A stretch of 64,000 nucleotides of DNA, taken from positions 1,364,001-1,428,000 of the forward strand of contig NZ_PDJF01000001.1 in assembly GCF_002563965.1 (NCBI RefSeq). Direction: 5' to 3'. Made by a program: the position numbers and the translations under genes. Below the pieces are notes generated by a model. It was not told the origin of the DNA. It made no database searches and was given only the letters and a program-made list of their open reading frames with translations. This document shows positions 46,118 to 55,027 of this stretch, one piece after another; the first letter of the stretch is position 1, and each line of letters starts with the position of its first letter. The stretch comes from Corynebacterium renale. GTDB lineage: Bacteria > Actinomycetota > Actinomycetes > Mycobacteriales > Mycobacteriaceae.

Positions 46118-47824
46118 TTAGCGGGCGGTGGAACGCACCTCGCGGGCCATCTCCATAATCTCTTCCATCGTGAATTCACGATCATTGAGCCGGGTACATT
46201 CATCCAGGATGTTGTACCCGGCATGTTGTATATCAAGGTGCTGCGACCACTGCCGGGCCGCAACGTCCGGGTTATTGACCGCAAGTGATTGGGCGGCGCG
46301 CCGCTCCGCGAGGAGTTCGTACTGCAGGTCGCGGCGCTGAGCAATCGCCTCGCGCGGGCTCATCGTCAGCAGGCTGCCCAGCAAGGTACCCATCGCAGCA
46401 TACGAGCGGTGCACTAATCGTTGGTGGTGGCGTGGCTCCGCGTTCGGGATGAATACCCACAACAGCGCCATGGAGAACACAGTGGCTAAGACGACCTCGG
46501 CGATGCGGTCACCGACTACTTCAGGCAGCGGATTTTCGGTAGACCCACCCATGAGTAAAGCAAGTGGGGTAGTGAAGATAACGCAGAACGCATAGTTGCG
46601 CACCACGAAGACTTCAGCGAAGAATTGGCAGATCACCAGCGCGCCCAGGATGAACCAGGGGCCCAGGTTGATGACGTCGATAAGCGCATACAGGCCAACA
46701 CCGGCGATTGATCCCACAAAGCGGTGCACACCGCGGATCGTACCCGGGATGCGGTCTGGCCCCCACTGCAGCACCAGGAGCGCAGACACGATCGCCCAGT
46801 CCGGGCGCCCTAATCCGAGGGCAATGCCGACGACGCCAGCCAGGGTCGTCGCCACGAACACACGCAGCGCGGTCATTGTGGCATGCGAATACAGGGATAG
46901 TGAACGGTAGATGCGGTACAGGACAGTCGGGCGTGAGTGCGGGATGGCGCTGCGCTCCAAGTCGATATCCAACGGAGAGTCAGAGATCCGTTGCTGGATT
47001 TCCTGGATTGTGGCGTCATCACCCTGGCGCGCAGCCTTGCTGAGCATCGCTAGCTTGTGCTGCGCGGCGACCGTGCGGTGGACCAAATCGCGGTGTTGGG
47101 GGCGTACTACCCGGCCACCGGAAATGATGCCGGCGTCGGCAAGCGCCCACCACGCGGACTGGAGCGCCGACTCCGCCTGGTGGTTCTTCGCCACAGCAGG
47201 CAGCGGGGCAGCCGCAAAGTCTGCGACCGCCTTATCCAGCGTGCGCACCGCCTGCTTCTCCGGGGAATGCGGGGCGTAGAAGTACGGCACCATGCCACAC
47301 ACCATGCCCGAGCACACGCCAAGCAGGGACCAGCCCGCCACCTCAATCGGGTCAATACCCAGGCGTGCAGTCATCGTGGAACCGCCGGCAACCATGACGA
47401 TGAAGAACGATCCCGGTGGCGGGAGACGCAAAGCGTTTTGCACAAACGCGCCCACCGTCGCCGCGAGCACTGTGAACAGCGCCGGCACCAGCAGCCACCA
47501 GTGCGAGGCGCCCTCCGCGATACGGGGTAGCGCCAACGAACCAGCGAAAGCGCCTCCGAACGCGCCCAGCGCAATGAGCAGACCGGCGGTGAGCATGACA
47601 CGCCACCGGGTTCGGTACGGGTGGCCCTCACCATAGATGACGGTGAAACAACCCGCCGCGATGAGCAGCAGGTGGGAGCCGTAGCCCAAGCTCAGGGCCA
47701 AGATGCCGGGGATTGCTAGGGACGTTGCAGCACGTAGCGCGCCGGGCCAGCGGGGGCCGGGAGCGTTGAACGCGGTGAACAATCGCCACGGGTGTGGCTG
47801 CTTGGGCATTGCTTCTTCGGTCAC
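46118..47824 (-). CDS. FUSC family membrane protein
   Basis: A 568-residue protein with two blocks of about five to six helices separated by a cytoplasmic helical domain (residues about 165-310). This is the FUSC/aromatic-acid-exporter-like architecture. The second block has GVVGIALGLGRPDWAIVSAL, LQWGPDRIPGTIRGVHR and RNYAFCVIFTTPLALLMG, the best conserved family segment. GTG start with AAGGAAC upstream. Stops converge with BCCT gene 2, three bases apart. Likely an exporter of aromatic or organic acids; substrate unknown. Confidence 0.87.
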   Translation of the reverse strand: MTEEAMPKQPHPWRLFTAFNAPGPRWPGALRAATSLAIPGILALSLGYGSHLLLIAAGCFTVIYGEGHPYRTRWRVMLTAGLLIALGAFGGAFAGSLALPRIAEGASHWWLLVPALFTVLAATVGAFVQNALRLPPPGSFFIVMVAGGSTMTARLGIDPIEVAGWSLLGVCSGMVCGMVPYFYAPHSPEKQAVRTLDKAVADFAAAPLPAVAKNHQAESALQSAWWALADAGIISGGRVVRPQHRDLVHRTVAAQHKLAMLSKAARQGDDATIQEIQQRISDSPLDIDLERSAIPHSRPTVLYRIYRSLSLYSHATMTALRVFVATTLAGVVGIALGLGRPDWAIVSALLVLQWGPDRIPGTIRGVHRFVGSIAGVGLYALIDVINLGPWFILGALVICQFFAEVFVVRNYAFCVIFTTPLALLMGGSTENPLPEVVGDRIAEVVLATVFSMALLWVFIPNAEPRHHQRLVHRSYAAMGTLLGSLLTMSPREAIAQRRDLQYELLAERRAAQSLAVNNPDVAARQWSQHLDIQHAGYNILDECTRLNDREFTMEEIMEMAREVRSTAR

Positions 47825-47871
47825 AGCAGTTCCTTATAGTCCTTTCGGGTTGGGGTTTAGGGTCTGTGAAG

Positions 47872-47988
47872 TTGACAGATCTGTCTATTATGCACCCTAT
47901 AAATATTCAGCATGGTTTGGGGTGAAAAGCCCGGCCAGGGGTACGTAGTAGACAATTCGGTCCAACGATTCTAGACCGAATTGTCTAC
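47872..47988. promoter_or_regulatory. Three TAGAC-N6-GTCTA-like palindromes in a divergent promoter region
   Basis: Sites at 47872-47887 (TTGACAGATCTGTCTA), 47949-47964 (TAGACAATTCGGTCCA) and 47972-47987 (TAGACCGAATTGTCTA). The last two also form a perfect 15-base inverted repeat (47948-47962 with 47974-47988) and are 23 bases apart, two helical turns. The layout suggests cooperative binding of a dimeric repressor controlling the FUSC and YedE genes. The regulator is unknown. Confidence 0.55.
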
Positions 47989-48041
47989 GGGTGTTAGTGT
48001 GTGCGCGAAACCTACCAACTACCAGATTGGAGAGACTGGCC

Positions 48042-49421
48042 ATGCTTCTCAGTGGCTTAGTTGTCGGCGCACTCTTGGGCGTCGTCATGCAGCGCGGACG
48101 ATTCTGCGTCACCGGATTCTTACGCGACATCTTCCTGAACAAGACGTGGCGGACATTCATTGCCCTGCTCATCGTCATCTCCGTCCATGCGATTGGTTTA
48201 ACAGCATTGACACAGACGGGCATCATCAGCCCCGAAGACACCACCTTCCGCCCGCTGGCAGTGGTCATCGGTGGCACCATCTTCGGCATGGGCATCATTC
48301 TGGCCGGTGGCTGCGCATCCGGTACCTGGTACCGCTCCGCGGAAGGCCTTGTCGGCTCGTGGATTGCGCTTGTCTTTTACGGTCTCTCCGCTGCGGCAAT
48401 GAAAGGTGGTGCCCTGGACTGGCTGAATTCGGCCTTGCGCTCCTGGGACACTGGGTGGACCACCTTGCCACAGGCCACCGGGCTTTCCCCGTGGATCTTC
48501 ACCATTGCGTTGAGTCTTGCCACGCTGGTGGCCGCGAACCGCTTCCTCAAGAAGGAAGCATCGTCGCCTAAGCCTGCGTCCTTGTACTCAGGATGGAAGC
48601 GGCCCCTGCATGTTTACCTCGCGGCGGTACTCATCGGTGTACTCGGCGTGATTGCCTGGCCGCTTTCTGCGGCCACCGGGCGCAATGACGGCCTCGGCAT
48701 CACCTCGCCGACCGCCAACCTGACAACCTACGTCACCACCGGTGAGGGAGCCCGCGTGGATTGGGGCGTCATGCTCGTCCTGGGCATCCTGGTCGGCGCG
48801 TTCATCGCAGCGAAGGCCACCGGCGAATTTCGCGTCCGCGTCCCGTCCGCAGTGCAGGCCGTGCGCTCGGTTGCTGGTGGCACGATGATGGGGGTCGGCG
48901 CCGCAGCAGCCGGTGGCTGCACCGTCGGTAACGGTATGGTGCAGACCTCGCTGTTTAGCTTCCAGGGCTGGATCGCCTTGGCGTTCATCGCCTTCGGTGT
49001 GTGGGCTGGTGGCAAGCTGTGGCTCAAGCCCACGGTCCACGATGCGCCGGAACCCCAGGCAGATCCAGGTGCGCCGGCACGTATTGCCACTACACCGCAG
49101 GCCACACCGCAGACGGGCCCCGCGATTACCAGTGCGGTCGGCGTCATCACCTTGGACAACCCTAAGACCACCAAGGCCAAGCAGGTGGCCCCGCACACCT
49201 ACTATCTGGACTCCATGGGTGCTGTGTGCCCGTTCCCACTCATCGACACCAAGACGATCATGAAGGAACTGGACCCCGGCGACGAACTCATCATCAAGTT
49301 CGACTGCACCCAGGCCACCGAGGCTATTCCACGCTGGGCAGCCGAGGACGGTCACACCGTCACCGACTTTGAACAGCTCGACGACGCTTCCTGGACCATG
49401 ACGGTCAAGAAGGGCGCCTAG
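48042..49421 (+). CDS. YeeE/YedE thiosulfate transporter fused to a TusA-like domain
   Basis: A 459-residue fusion. Residues 1-330 form the YeeE/YedE channel with QRGRFCVTGFLRD, GGCASGTWYRS and AAGGCTVGNGMVQTSL. The three cysteines fall at residues 22, 91 and 293, the positions I recall for the sulfur-relay cysteines of the structurally studied YeeE. After a Pro/Thr linker the C-terminal TusA domain has SMGAVCPFPLIDTKTIM with catalytic Cys396. TusA is usually a separate protein that accepts the sulfur; here it is attached. GGAGAG precedes the ATG. Likely role: thiosulfate uptake for cysteine synthesis. Confidence 0.93.
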   Translation: MLLSGLVVGALLGVVMQRGRFCVTGFLRDIFLNKTWRTFIALLIVISVHAIGLTALTQTGIISPEDTTFRPLAVVIGGTIFGMGIILAGGCASGTWYRSAEGLVGSWIALVFYGLSAAAMKGGALDWLNSALRSWDTGWTTLPQATGLSPWIFTIALSLATLVAANRFLKKEASSPKPASLYSGWKRPLHVYLAAVLIGVLGVIAWPLSAATGRNDGLGITSPTANLTTYVTTGEGARVDWGVMLVLGILVGAFIAAKATGEFRVRVPSAVQAVRSVAGGTMMGVGAAAAGGCTVGNGMVQTSLFSFQGWIALAFIAFGVWAGGKLWLKPTVHDAPEPQADPGAPARIATTPQATPQTGPAITSAVGVITLDNPKTTKAKQVAPHTYYLDSMGAVCPFPLIDTKTIMKELDPGDELIIKFDCTQATEAIPRWAAEDGHTVTDFEQLDDASWTMTVKKGA

Positions 49422-49442
49422 TACGAGCCCGCTTCTCGACGC

Positions 49443-50222
49443 CTACTGCAGCGGCGATTCCTGTGCCAACATAATCAGCCGGACCTGCTGGCCCGGCCCC
49501 AGCAGGCCGCCCTGCAGCTCGGGGCCCAAAAATGCGGGCTCCACACACACGAACTTCTTCCAATCCTCATCGGGCAAATCAACCATCTTGCGGGCGGCAT
49601 CCGCCCCGGGATTCCACACGACGGTATGGTCAGCCCCGATGTAGCGAATGTGGATCGCACGGCCCAACCCGGGGTCCGTGATCGTGGCGATAGCGTCTGG
49701 GCGGGCCGTTTCACTATCGGCTTCCGGGTTGGGAAGGGACCAGATTTCGTCGTAAAGCGAACCATTAAAGCCGGTAGCGTGCTCGCTCTGGGTGACCATC
49801 ACCGTCGTCGCATCAGAAACGCGGAAGTACGGGTGCATCGCCAGCTGCAGCATCTTGGGCGAATCGGTCTTATTCGTGGCGCTGAGCACGACCGAAAAAG
49901 CGCCATTGACGCCGGTCGGGGCCTTCGCCTCCACGGTCATGGCCAGTGCTAAACCGCGCCAGGTGCACGTTGCGATCACGCCGTTATCGCGCACATCCAA
50001 CTTCCACGGCCGGCGACGAGCCCACCCATGCGAAGGTTCTAGATCCAGCAAACCGCCAAACCAGGGGGCGATGATCGGCATCCCACCACGTATCGCGCCG
50101 TGCTCGGGATCAGCGGAGGGGGAGAGGTAGAGCAGGTCCGCGCTGTGGCCGGGTACGGAAAGAAGTTGACCACCATGTGGGCTTAATTCCATGTTCGGGG
50201 CAGAAATTCGTTCAATAGCCAT
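49443..50222 (-). CDS. D-hexose-6-phosphate mutarotase (aldose 1-epimerase family)
   Basis: A 259-residue beta-sandwich enzyme that interconverts anomers of hexose 6-phosphates. Family motifs: RGGMPIIAPWFG near residue 46 (sugar-binding Arg), HGWARRRPW (first His), AMHPYFRVSD (second His) and FVCVEPAF with the catalytic Glu. TAGGCT ends seven bases before the ATG and no SD is seen, so the mRNA is probably leaderless. It stands alone between YedE-TusA and the SBF transporter. Confidence 0.9.
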   Translation of the reverse strand: MAIERISAPNMELSPHGGQLLSVPGHSADLLYLSPSADPEHGAIRGGMPIIAPWFGGLLDLEPSHGWARRRPWKLDVRDNGVIATCTWRGLALAMTVEAKAPTGVNGAFSVVLSATNKTDSPKMLQLAMHPYFRVSDATTVMVTQSEHATGFNGSLYDEIWSLPNPEADSETARPDAIATITDPGLGRAIHIRYIGADHTVVWNPGADAARKMVDLPDEDWKKFVCVEPAFLGPELQGGLLGPGQQVRLIMLAQESPLQ

Positions 50223-50401
50223 GGGCTCTAGCCTAACCGGTTCGTCGGGGTCCAGAGGTTCGCTTTGTTGATTATTCCTATGCGCGCTATAGTTTTGTCC
50301 ACATCGCTAGTGCGAGGACCCATGTCGTGCTCTCGGTGTCGCCCGCATAACCATGGCGGACTGTTGAATCCTTCTTTCCATATATTCCGTAAAGATCAAT
50401 C

Positions 50402-51439
50402 ATGTCCTCTCAGATTCCAGACGCGGGCGCACTCAAGTCTCCCGCAACCGCAGAAAAAGATAAATCCTCCACGCTGGTCGTCCTCGGCTTCCCCCTGTTC
50501 ATCCTCGCGGGTACCGGCCTTGCATTTATGTCGCCTGCGACGTTTATCCCGCTGACGAACTACACCACCTATTTCCTCATGGGCATCATGTTCGCCATGG
50601 GGCTGACCCTGACGATTCCCGACTTTAAGGTCATCGCGCAGCGCCCACTACCCGTGTTCCTTGGTGTTCTTGCGCAGTTCGTGATCATGCCGTGTCTGGC
50701 GCTGTTCGTCGGTTGGCTGCTGGGGCTCGGGCCTGGGCTTGCTGTTGGTCTACTCATGCTGGGCTCTGTCCCCGGCGGTACGGCCTCGAACGTGATTACT
50801 TACCTGGCGCGTGGCGACGTCGCCCTGTCGGTCGCCATGACCTCCGTTTCTACGATGGTTTCCCCGCTGATGACGCCCCTGCTTATGCTGTGGCTGGCCG
50901 GCCAACGCACTGAGGTCAACGGCGCGGACATGGCGTGGTCCCTCCTGGAAACCGTCCTGCTGCCCGTTATCGCCGGCCTGATCCTGCGCTTCTACGCGGA
51001 TCGCTTCGTCACAAGGATCGAACCAGCTCTGCCGTGGATCTCCATCATCGGTATCGGTGGCGTGGTCTTCGGCGCTGTCGGCGCGAACGCTGAGCGCTTG
51101 GCGCAGGTTGGGCTCATCGTCTTTGTTGCTGTCTTGCTGCACAATCTCCTGGGATACGTCTTGGGCTATTTCACCGGCAAACTGTTCCGCTTACCGGAAG
51201 CCTCTAACCGCACTATGGCAGTAGAAATTGGCACCCAGTCCGCTGGCCTGGCGTCTGCGATGGCGGGCCGATTCTTCAGCCCCGAGGCTGCAATTCCCGG
51301 TGCCGTCGCGGCGGTCCTGCACAATATCACCGGCGCAATTTATGCCGCAGTGATGCGTTCCCGTCCGCTGGAAAAGCCCCGGCCCGCCGCAGTTGCGCCA
51401 GCGGAGAAGTCCGCTTCGGAACCTACCCGGGTACAGTAA
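50402..51439 (+). CDS. Bile acid:sodium symporter (SBF) family transporter
   Basis: A 345-residue carrier with ten helices. Motifs include GIMFAMGLTLTIPDFKVIA, LLMLGSVPGGTASNVITYLARGD and EIGTQSAGLASAMA, which hold the two sodium sites. In bacteria this family takes up organic anions such as pantoate or keto acids. A likely promoter is TATAGT at 50288-50293, giving a leader of about 100 bases. Substrate unknown. Confidence 0.92.
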   Translation: MSSQIPDAGALKSPATAEKDKSSTLVVLGFPLFILAGTGLAFMSPATFIPLTNYTTYFLMGIMFAMGLTLTIPDFKVIAQRPLPVFLGVLAQFVIMPCLALFVGWLLGLGPGLAVGLLMLGSVPGGTASNVITYLARGDVALSVAMTSVSTMVSPLMTPLLMLWLAGQRTEVNGADMAWSLLETVLLPVIAGLILRFYADRFVTRIEPALPWISIIGIGGVVFGAVGANAERLAQVGLIVFVAVLLHNLLGYVLGYFTGKLFRLPEASNRTMAVEIGTQSAGLASAMAGRFFSPEAAIPGAVAAVLHNITGAIYAAVMRSRPLEKPRPAAVAPAEKSASEPTRVQ

Positions 51440-51520
51440 CGCGCCCGGTTGGGGGTGCCTTTCAGGGGGAGAAAGCCTAAAAATATCACTTTTGGTTCTG
51501 GCGCTAGTCGTGTAGTGCGT

Positions 51521-51526
51521 TAAGCT
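51521..51526 (+). promoter_or_regulatory. -10 element of the uriT leader ORF
   Basis: TAAGCT, then GAGGGC, then ATG at 51533. The spacing predicts that transcription starts at the ATG, making the 41-codon ORF leaderless. Confidence 0.5.
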
Positions 51527-51532
51527 GAGGGC

Positions 51533-51658
51533 ATGAACTTTCGGTTGATGCGCTTCCTGGGGCACCCAGCCCGCACCATCCGAGGTGCACACGGCATCGA
51601 GGCTGCGCATGCATCTCACGTGCATGCGCAGCCTCCTCTTGTTTTGAAGAAAGGTTAG
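51533..51658 (+). CDS. Putative 41-residue leader peptide upstream of uriT
   Basis: An ATG-initiated ORF of 41 codons that starts directly after a -10 element and stops four bases before the uriT ATG. The product begins MNFRLMRFLGHPARTIRG and continues with a His/Ala-rich part and a basic end (LVLKKG). It has no cysteine, and its four His codons from position 26 to 31 plus one at 20 fall in or near the hairpin. The ORF runs through a terminator-like stem. It looks like a regulatory leader rather than a functional protein. Translation has not been shown. Confidence 0.5.
   Translation: MNFRLMRFLGHPARTIRGAHGIEAAHASHVHAQPPLVLKKG
51599..51646 (+). terminator. Terminator/attenuator hairpin before uriT
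   Basis: A perfect 15-base-pair stem, GAGGCTGCGCATGCA (51599-51613) and its complement (51621-51635), with a seven-base loop, followed by CTCTTGTTTTG. It lies wholly within the leader ORF and 28 bases before uriT, so transcription must pass it to reach uriT. Confidence 0.75.
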
Positions 51659-51662
51659 TTTC

Positions 51663-53126
51663 ATGACCTCCCCGGAAACCTCCCAGGCTGGAGCACCAGC
51701 CGATGGGCCGCGCATTTCAGCTGGCGCGGCCACTAGTCTGGTGCTCGCACTCATGGTGGCCGTCTTCGCGTTCCAGCTCAACGCGTCGATGCTCTCACCA
51801 GCGCTTGCCACCATGGCTCGTGAACTCGAGACCACGGACGCCCAAATCGGCGTCACCCAGACCGCATTCTTTACCGGAGCTGCCCTCTTTTCTTTGTTCC
51901 TTCCACGTTGGGCTGACCTGATTGGGCGTCGTAAAGTGCTCACCGGCATGATGGCCGTCATGCTGATCGGCTGTATCGTTGCAGCTCTCGCCCCAAACGT
52001 GACTGTGCTGTTTATCGGCCGCGTCATCCAGGGTGTGGCGGGACCGACGGTCCCCATGGCGTTGATCATGCTTCGTCAGCAGGTGCCCAATGAGAAGCAG
52101 TATGCGCTCCTCATGTCGATCGTGACTTCGGTCAACGGTGGTATCGCGGGCGTAGACGCCCTCGCCGGTGGCTGGTTGGCACAGAACTGGGGCTTCCGTT
52201 CCCTGTTCTGGGTCATGGCGGTCCTGGCTGCGGCAGCGGTGCTGACCATCCGCTTCGGCACCCAGGAATCCACCGCCACGGAAACCCCACCGATGGACTG
52301 GAAAGGCGTTGTACCTGCCGTCATCGCGCTCGCCGCGCTGCTCACCGCGTTCAACGAGGCAGGCAAGCTCGGGGCGGCGAACTGGCTGCTGGTTATTATC
52401 CTGCTCATCGTGGGCTTCGGTGGCGTTGCTGTCTTCTGGAACGTGGAGAAGAAGGTTGCGCACCCACTGGTCCCAGTTGCGTATATGAAGCAGCGCCGCA
52501 CTTGGGCACTCTTGTCGACGACGCTTCTCACCATGACCGGCGTATTCGCCGTCATGAACGGCCTGATCCCGAACCTGGGCCAAGATGAGGCCGTGGGTGC
52601 GGGCATGGCCGCCGATCAGGTCTCCTGGTTCACGTTGACCCCGTACGCCCTGGCCGGCCTAGTCTTTGGCCCGATTGCCGGTACGATGGCCGCGAAGCTG
52701 GGCTACAAGACCGTGCTGCAGATCGGCCTGATCGGTACGGCGATTGGCCTGCTTATCGGCATCTTTGTGGTGGGCAACCCGACCGGCTGGTGGTTATTGT
52801 TCGTCTCCCTGTTCGTGGGTGTGACGTACGCGGGTATCTCCAACATCATGCTCAACGGTTTGGGCGTGGTCTTAAGCCCCGCCGATAACCAGGGGTACCT
52901 GCCGGGTATGAACGCCGCCGCTTTCAACCTGGGTGCGGGCGTTTCCTTTGCGATTCTGTTTGCCGTACTCACAGGCATTTCCGGCCCCGACGGTGCCACC
53001 GCTGGCGGCTACACCGGCGCGATGATTACCGGCGCCGTGATCGTGGCCCTTGCGTTCGTTACCTCCATGTTCATCCCAAACCCCGATTCTTTGGACGACA
53101 CCAAGGCACCTGCCGAGGCTGCATAA
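51663..53126 (+). CDS. uriT: MFS transporter, probable uridine importer
   Basis: A 487-residue MFS protein. TM1 is LNASMLSPALATMARELE; motif A is LFLPRWADLIGRRKVLTGM, and IGRVIQGVAGPTVPMALI follows. The next gene is a nucleoside hydrolase 44 bases downstream. In C. glutamicum uriT and uriH form an operon with uriR and rbsK for uridine use; this pair matches without the regulator and kinase. The uridine role rests on this synteny. AAGAAAGG lies upstream of the ATG. Expression is probably governed by the leader ORF and hairpin. Confidence 0.8.
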   Translation: MTSPETSQAGAPADGPRISAGAATSLVLALMVAVFAFQLNASMLSPALATMARELETTDAQIGVTQTAFFTGAALFSLFLPRWADLIGRRKVLTGMMAVMLIGCIVAALAPNVTVLFIGRVIQGVAGPTVPMALIMLRQQVPNEKQYALLMSIVTSVNGGIAGVDALAGGWLAQNWGFRSLFWVMAVLAAAAVLTIRFGTQESTATETPPMDWKGVVPAVIALAALLTAFNEAGKLGAANWLLVIILLIVGFGGVAVFWNVEKKVAHPLVPVAYMKQRRTWALLSTTLLTMTGVFAVMNGLIPNLGQDEAVGAGMAADQVSWFTLTPYALAGLVFGPIAGTMAAKLGYKTVLQIGLIGTAIGLLIGIFVVGNPTGWWLLFVSLFVGVTYAGISNIMLNGLGVVLSPADNQGYLPGMNAAAFNLGAGVSFAILFAVLTGISGPDGATAGGYTGAMITGAVIVALAFVTSMFIPNPDSLDDTKAPAEAA

Positions 53127-53170
53127 AAATCCCTATCCTGGGACCCAGACCCTACTAGTAAGGAAGTGAA

Positions 53171-54118
53171 GTGATTATGGCTCGCAAAATCATCCTCGAC
53201 TGCGATCCTGGCCACGACGACGCCGTCGCCATCCTGCTCGCTGCAGGTAGTCCCGAGATTGAACTCCTTGGTGTGACTACCGTTGGCGGCAACCAAACCT
53301 TGAGCAAGGTCACCCGCAATGCTCAGCAGGTCATGACCGTAGCTGGGCTTCACGACGTCCCCCTCTACGCCGGCGCAACCCGCCCACTTGTGCGCGAGGT
53401 TGAGGTAGCCCCGGACATTCACGGCGAGACCGGAATGGAGATTCACGGCTACACCCTCCCAGACCCGGAGGTAGAGGTCCAGGACCTGCATGCCGTGCAG
53501 TTCATCATCGACACGATCATGAACGAAGAACCCGGAACCGTCACGCTTGTCCCGACCGGGCCACTGACCAACATTGCCCTGGCAGCTCGCCTGGAACCGC
53601 GTATTGTCGACCGCGTCCAGGAAGTCGTCCTCATGGGCGGTGGCTACCATACCGCGAACTGGTCGGCGACCGCCGAGTTCAACATCATGGTCGATCCAGA
53701 GGCCGCACACATGGTGTTCAACGAGAAGTGGCCGCTCGTCATGGTCGGCCTTGACTTGACGCACCAGGCGCTTGCCACCAAGGAGATTGAGGAAGAAATC
53801 AAGGCGCTCGACACCGACATTGCGCACATGGTCGTCGGTCTTTTCGGGTTCTTCCGCGACGCGTACAAGGAAGCCCAAGGCTTCGACGACCCACCCGTCC
53901 ACGACCCGTGCACCATCGCGTACCTCATCGACCCGTCCGTGGTGCAGACGCAGAAGATGCCTCTCGACGTCGAACTGCGCGGCGAACTCACCGTCGGCAT
54001 GACTGTTGCGGACCTGCGCGCCCCAGCGCCAGATGACTGCCACACATCCGCGGCCACGAAGTTGGATCACCGCAAGTTCTGGGACCTCGTCATAGACGCC
54101 ATTAAGCGGTTGAGCTAG
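53171..54118 (+). CDS. uriH: Inosine-uridine preferring nucleoside hydrolase
   Basis: A 315-residue enzyme that splits ribonucleosides to base and ribose. The calcium-binding DCDPGHDDAVAILLA is at the N-terminus. TTVGGNQTL, VPTGPLTNIALA, VLMGGGYHTANWSATAEFN with the second Asp/Glu set, and the catalytic His near HDPCTIAYL complete the pattern. GTG at 53171 has ideal spacing from AGGAAG; an ATG at 53177 is an alternative. A strong terminator follows. Confidence 0.93.
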   Translation: MIMARKIILDCDPGHDDAVAILLAAGSPEIELLGVTTVGGNQTLSKVTRNAQQVMTVAGLHDVPLYAGATRPLVREVEVAPDIHGETGMEIHGYTLPDPEVEVQDLHAVQFIIDTIMNEEPGTVTLVPTGPLTNIALAARLEPRIVDRVQEVVLMGGGYHTANWSATAEFNIMVDPEAAHMVFNEKWPLVMVGLDLTHQALATKEIEEEIKALDTDIAHMVVGLFGFFRDAYKEAQGFDDPPVHDPCTIAYLIDPSVVQTQKMPLDVELRGELTVGMTVADLRAPAPDDCHTSAATKLDHRKFWDLVIDAIKRLS

Positions 54119-54122
54119 AAAA

Positions 54123-54163
54123 AGGTCTTCGTCGATTGCTTATCGACGAAGACCTAAATTTTT
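54123..54163. terminator. Bidirectional terminator after uriH
   Basis: A 14-base-pair perfect stem (AGGTCTTCGTCGAT and complement) with a five-base loop, followed by AAATTTTTA and preceded by a run of A. It serves uriH and possibly the converging siderophore-interacting protein gene. Confidence 0.92.
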
Positions 54164-54189
54164 ATCCCCGTGAGGCTGGGCACTCTACG

Positions 54190-54981
54190 TCACGGGCGGG
54201 CGCGCCCATGGAACCAGAACGGAACCCAAATAACATCCTTGGGGTCCAGGCCCCATTCCTTGACCGCCACGCGCCGCACGGATTTGGTCAGGTCACCCTC
54301 CCCAGAAACCCATACCGAACGCGGAATCTGGTGGCTGTACTGCTGACGCAAAAAGTCTGCGACTGCGGCCGCCTCCAGAGTCTTGGAGGTTTCCACAACA
54401 TTGAATCCGGCAACCTTGTCAGCCCACCGGTCTACTAGTCCATGTTCGACTTCTTCGTGCGCTGTTACGACGGCGGTCACTAGGGTTTCTTCCAACGCGT
54501 GGGGTGCGTTGGCTTCTTGGTATTCCAGGATGTGGCGCAGGGCCGGGAGGGCGGAGGCGTCCGCGACGAGGAGCTGCGAATCCGTTGGCGGCACCCAGAG
54601 GGCGTTACAGGTGAACATGCCGGCAACATCTCCAGGCTTAGCTTGTCTGATCCACCGGGAGCCAGGGCCGGAATCGCCATGGGTGACCACGTCCACGTCC
54701 ATGCGGCGGGCACCGTGATCGAAGCGGCGGATCGTGTACCAGCGTAAATCCGGGCGGGTCTGCTCCGGCATTGCGGCGACAGCGGCGCGGATGTTTATGC
54801 CGTCTACCTCAAAAGGCTGAAATTCTGTGCCCTTCTTTGGCATGACGAGCCCAAAAAATTCGTCCGGGCCGGTCAGGGGATAGTCGGCGAAATGCTCGGA
54901 CGTGAAAGTCAGGCGATGGAGGCGCGGTTGCAGTTGGACGTTAGACACCAGGGTGATGGGATGCAACGCGTGCGGGCTCAA
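54190..54981 (-). CDS. Siderophore-interacting protein (FAD/NADPH ferric-siderophore reductase)
   Basis: A 263-residue flavoprotein of the ViuB/SIP family that releases iron from imported siderophores. Motifs: EFFGLVMPKKG, RWYTIRRFD (FAD-binding RxYT), DVVTHGDSGPGSRWI, LLVADASALPALRHIL and the C-terminal VWVSGEGDLTKSVRR with a final PFWFHGRA. The start appears to be TTG at 54981, with AGGTGG four bases upstream. Divergent from the ABC importer, sharing a 126-base region with two DtxR-like boxes. Confidence 0.93.
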   Translation of the reverse strand: MSPHALHPITLVSNVQLQPRLHRLTFTSEHFADYPLTGPDEFFGLVMPKKGTEFQPFEVDGINIRAAVAAMPEQTRPDLRWYTIRRFDHGARRMDVDVVTHGDSGPGSRWIRQAKPGDVAGMFTCNALWVPPTDSQLLVADASALPALRHILEYQEANAPHALEETLVTAVVTAHEEVEHGLVDRWADKVAGFNVVETSKTLEAAAVADFLRQQYSHQIPRSVWVSGEGDLTKSVRRVAVKEWGLDPKDVIWVPFWFHGRARP

Positions 54982-55027
54982 GAAACCACCTACTCACATG
55001 TTTAACGGACATTGAGGAACTCAAAGG

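Noticed and set aside
50322..50555. Cys-rich frame (MSCSRCRPHNH) before the SBF transporter, considered as a cysteine attenuator
   Set aside because: The frame does not stop before the transporter start but continues about 150 bases into it, with no overlapping terminator.
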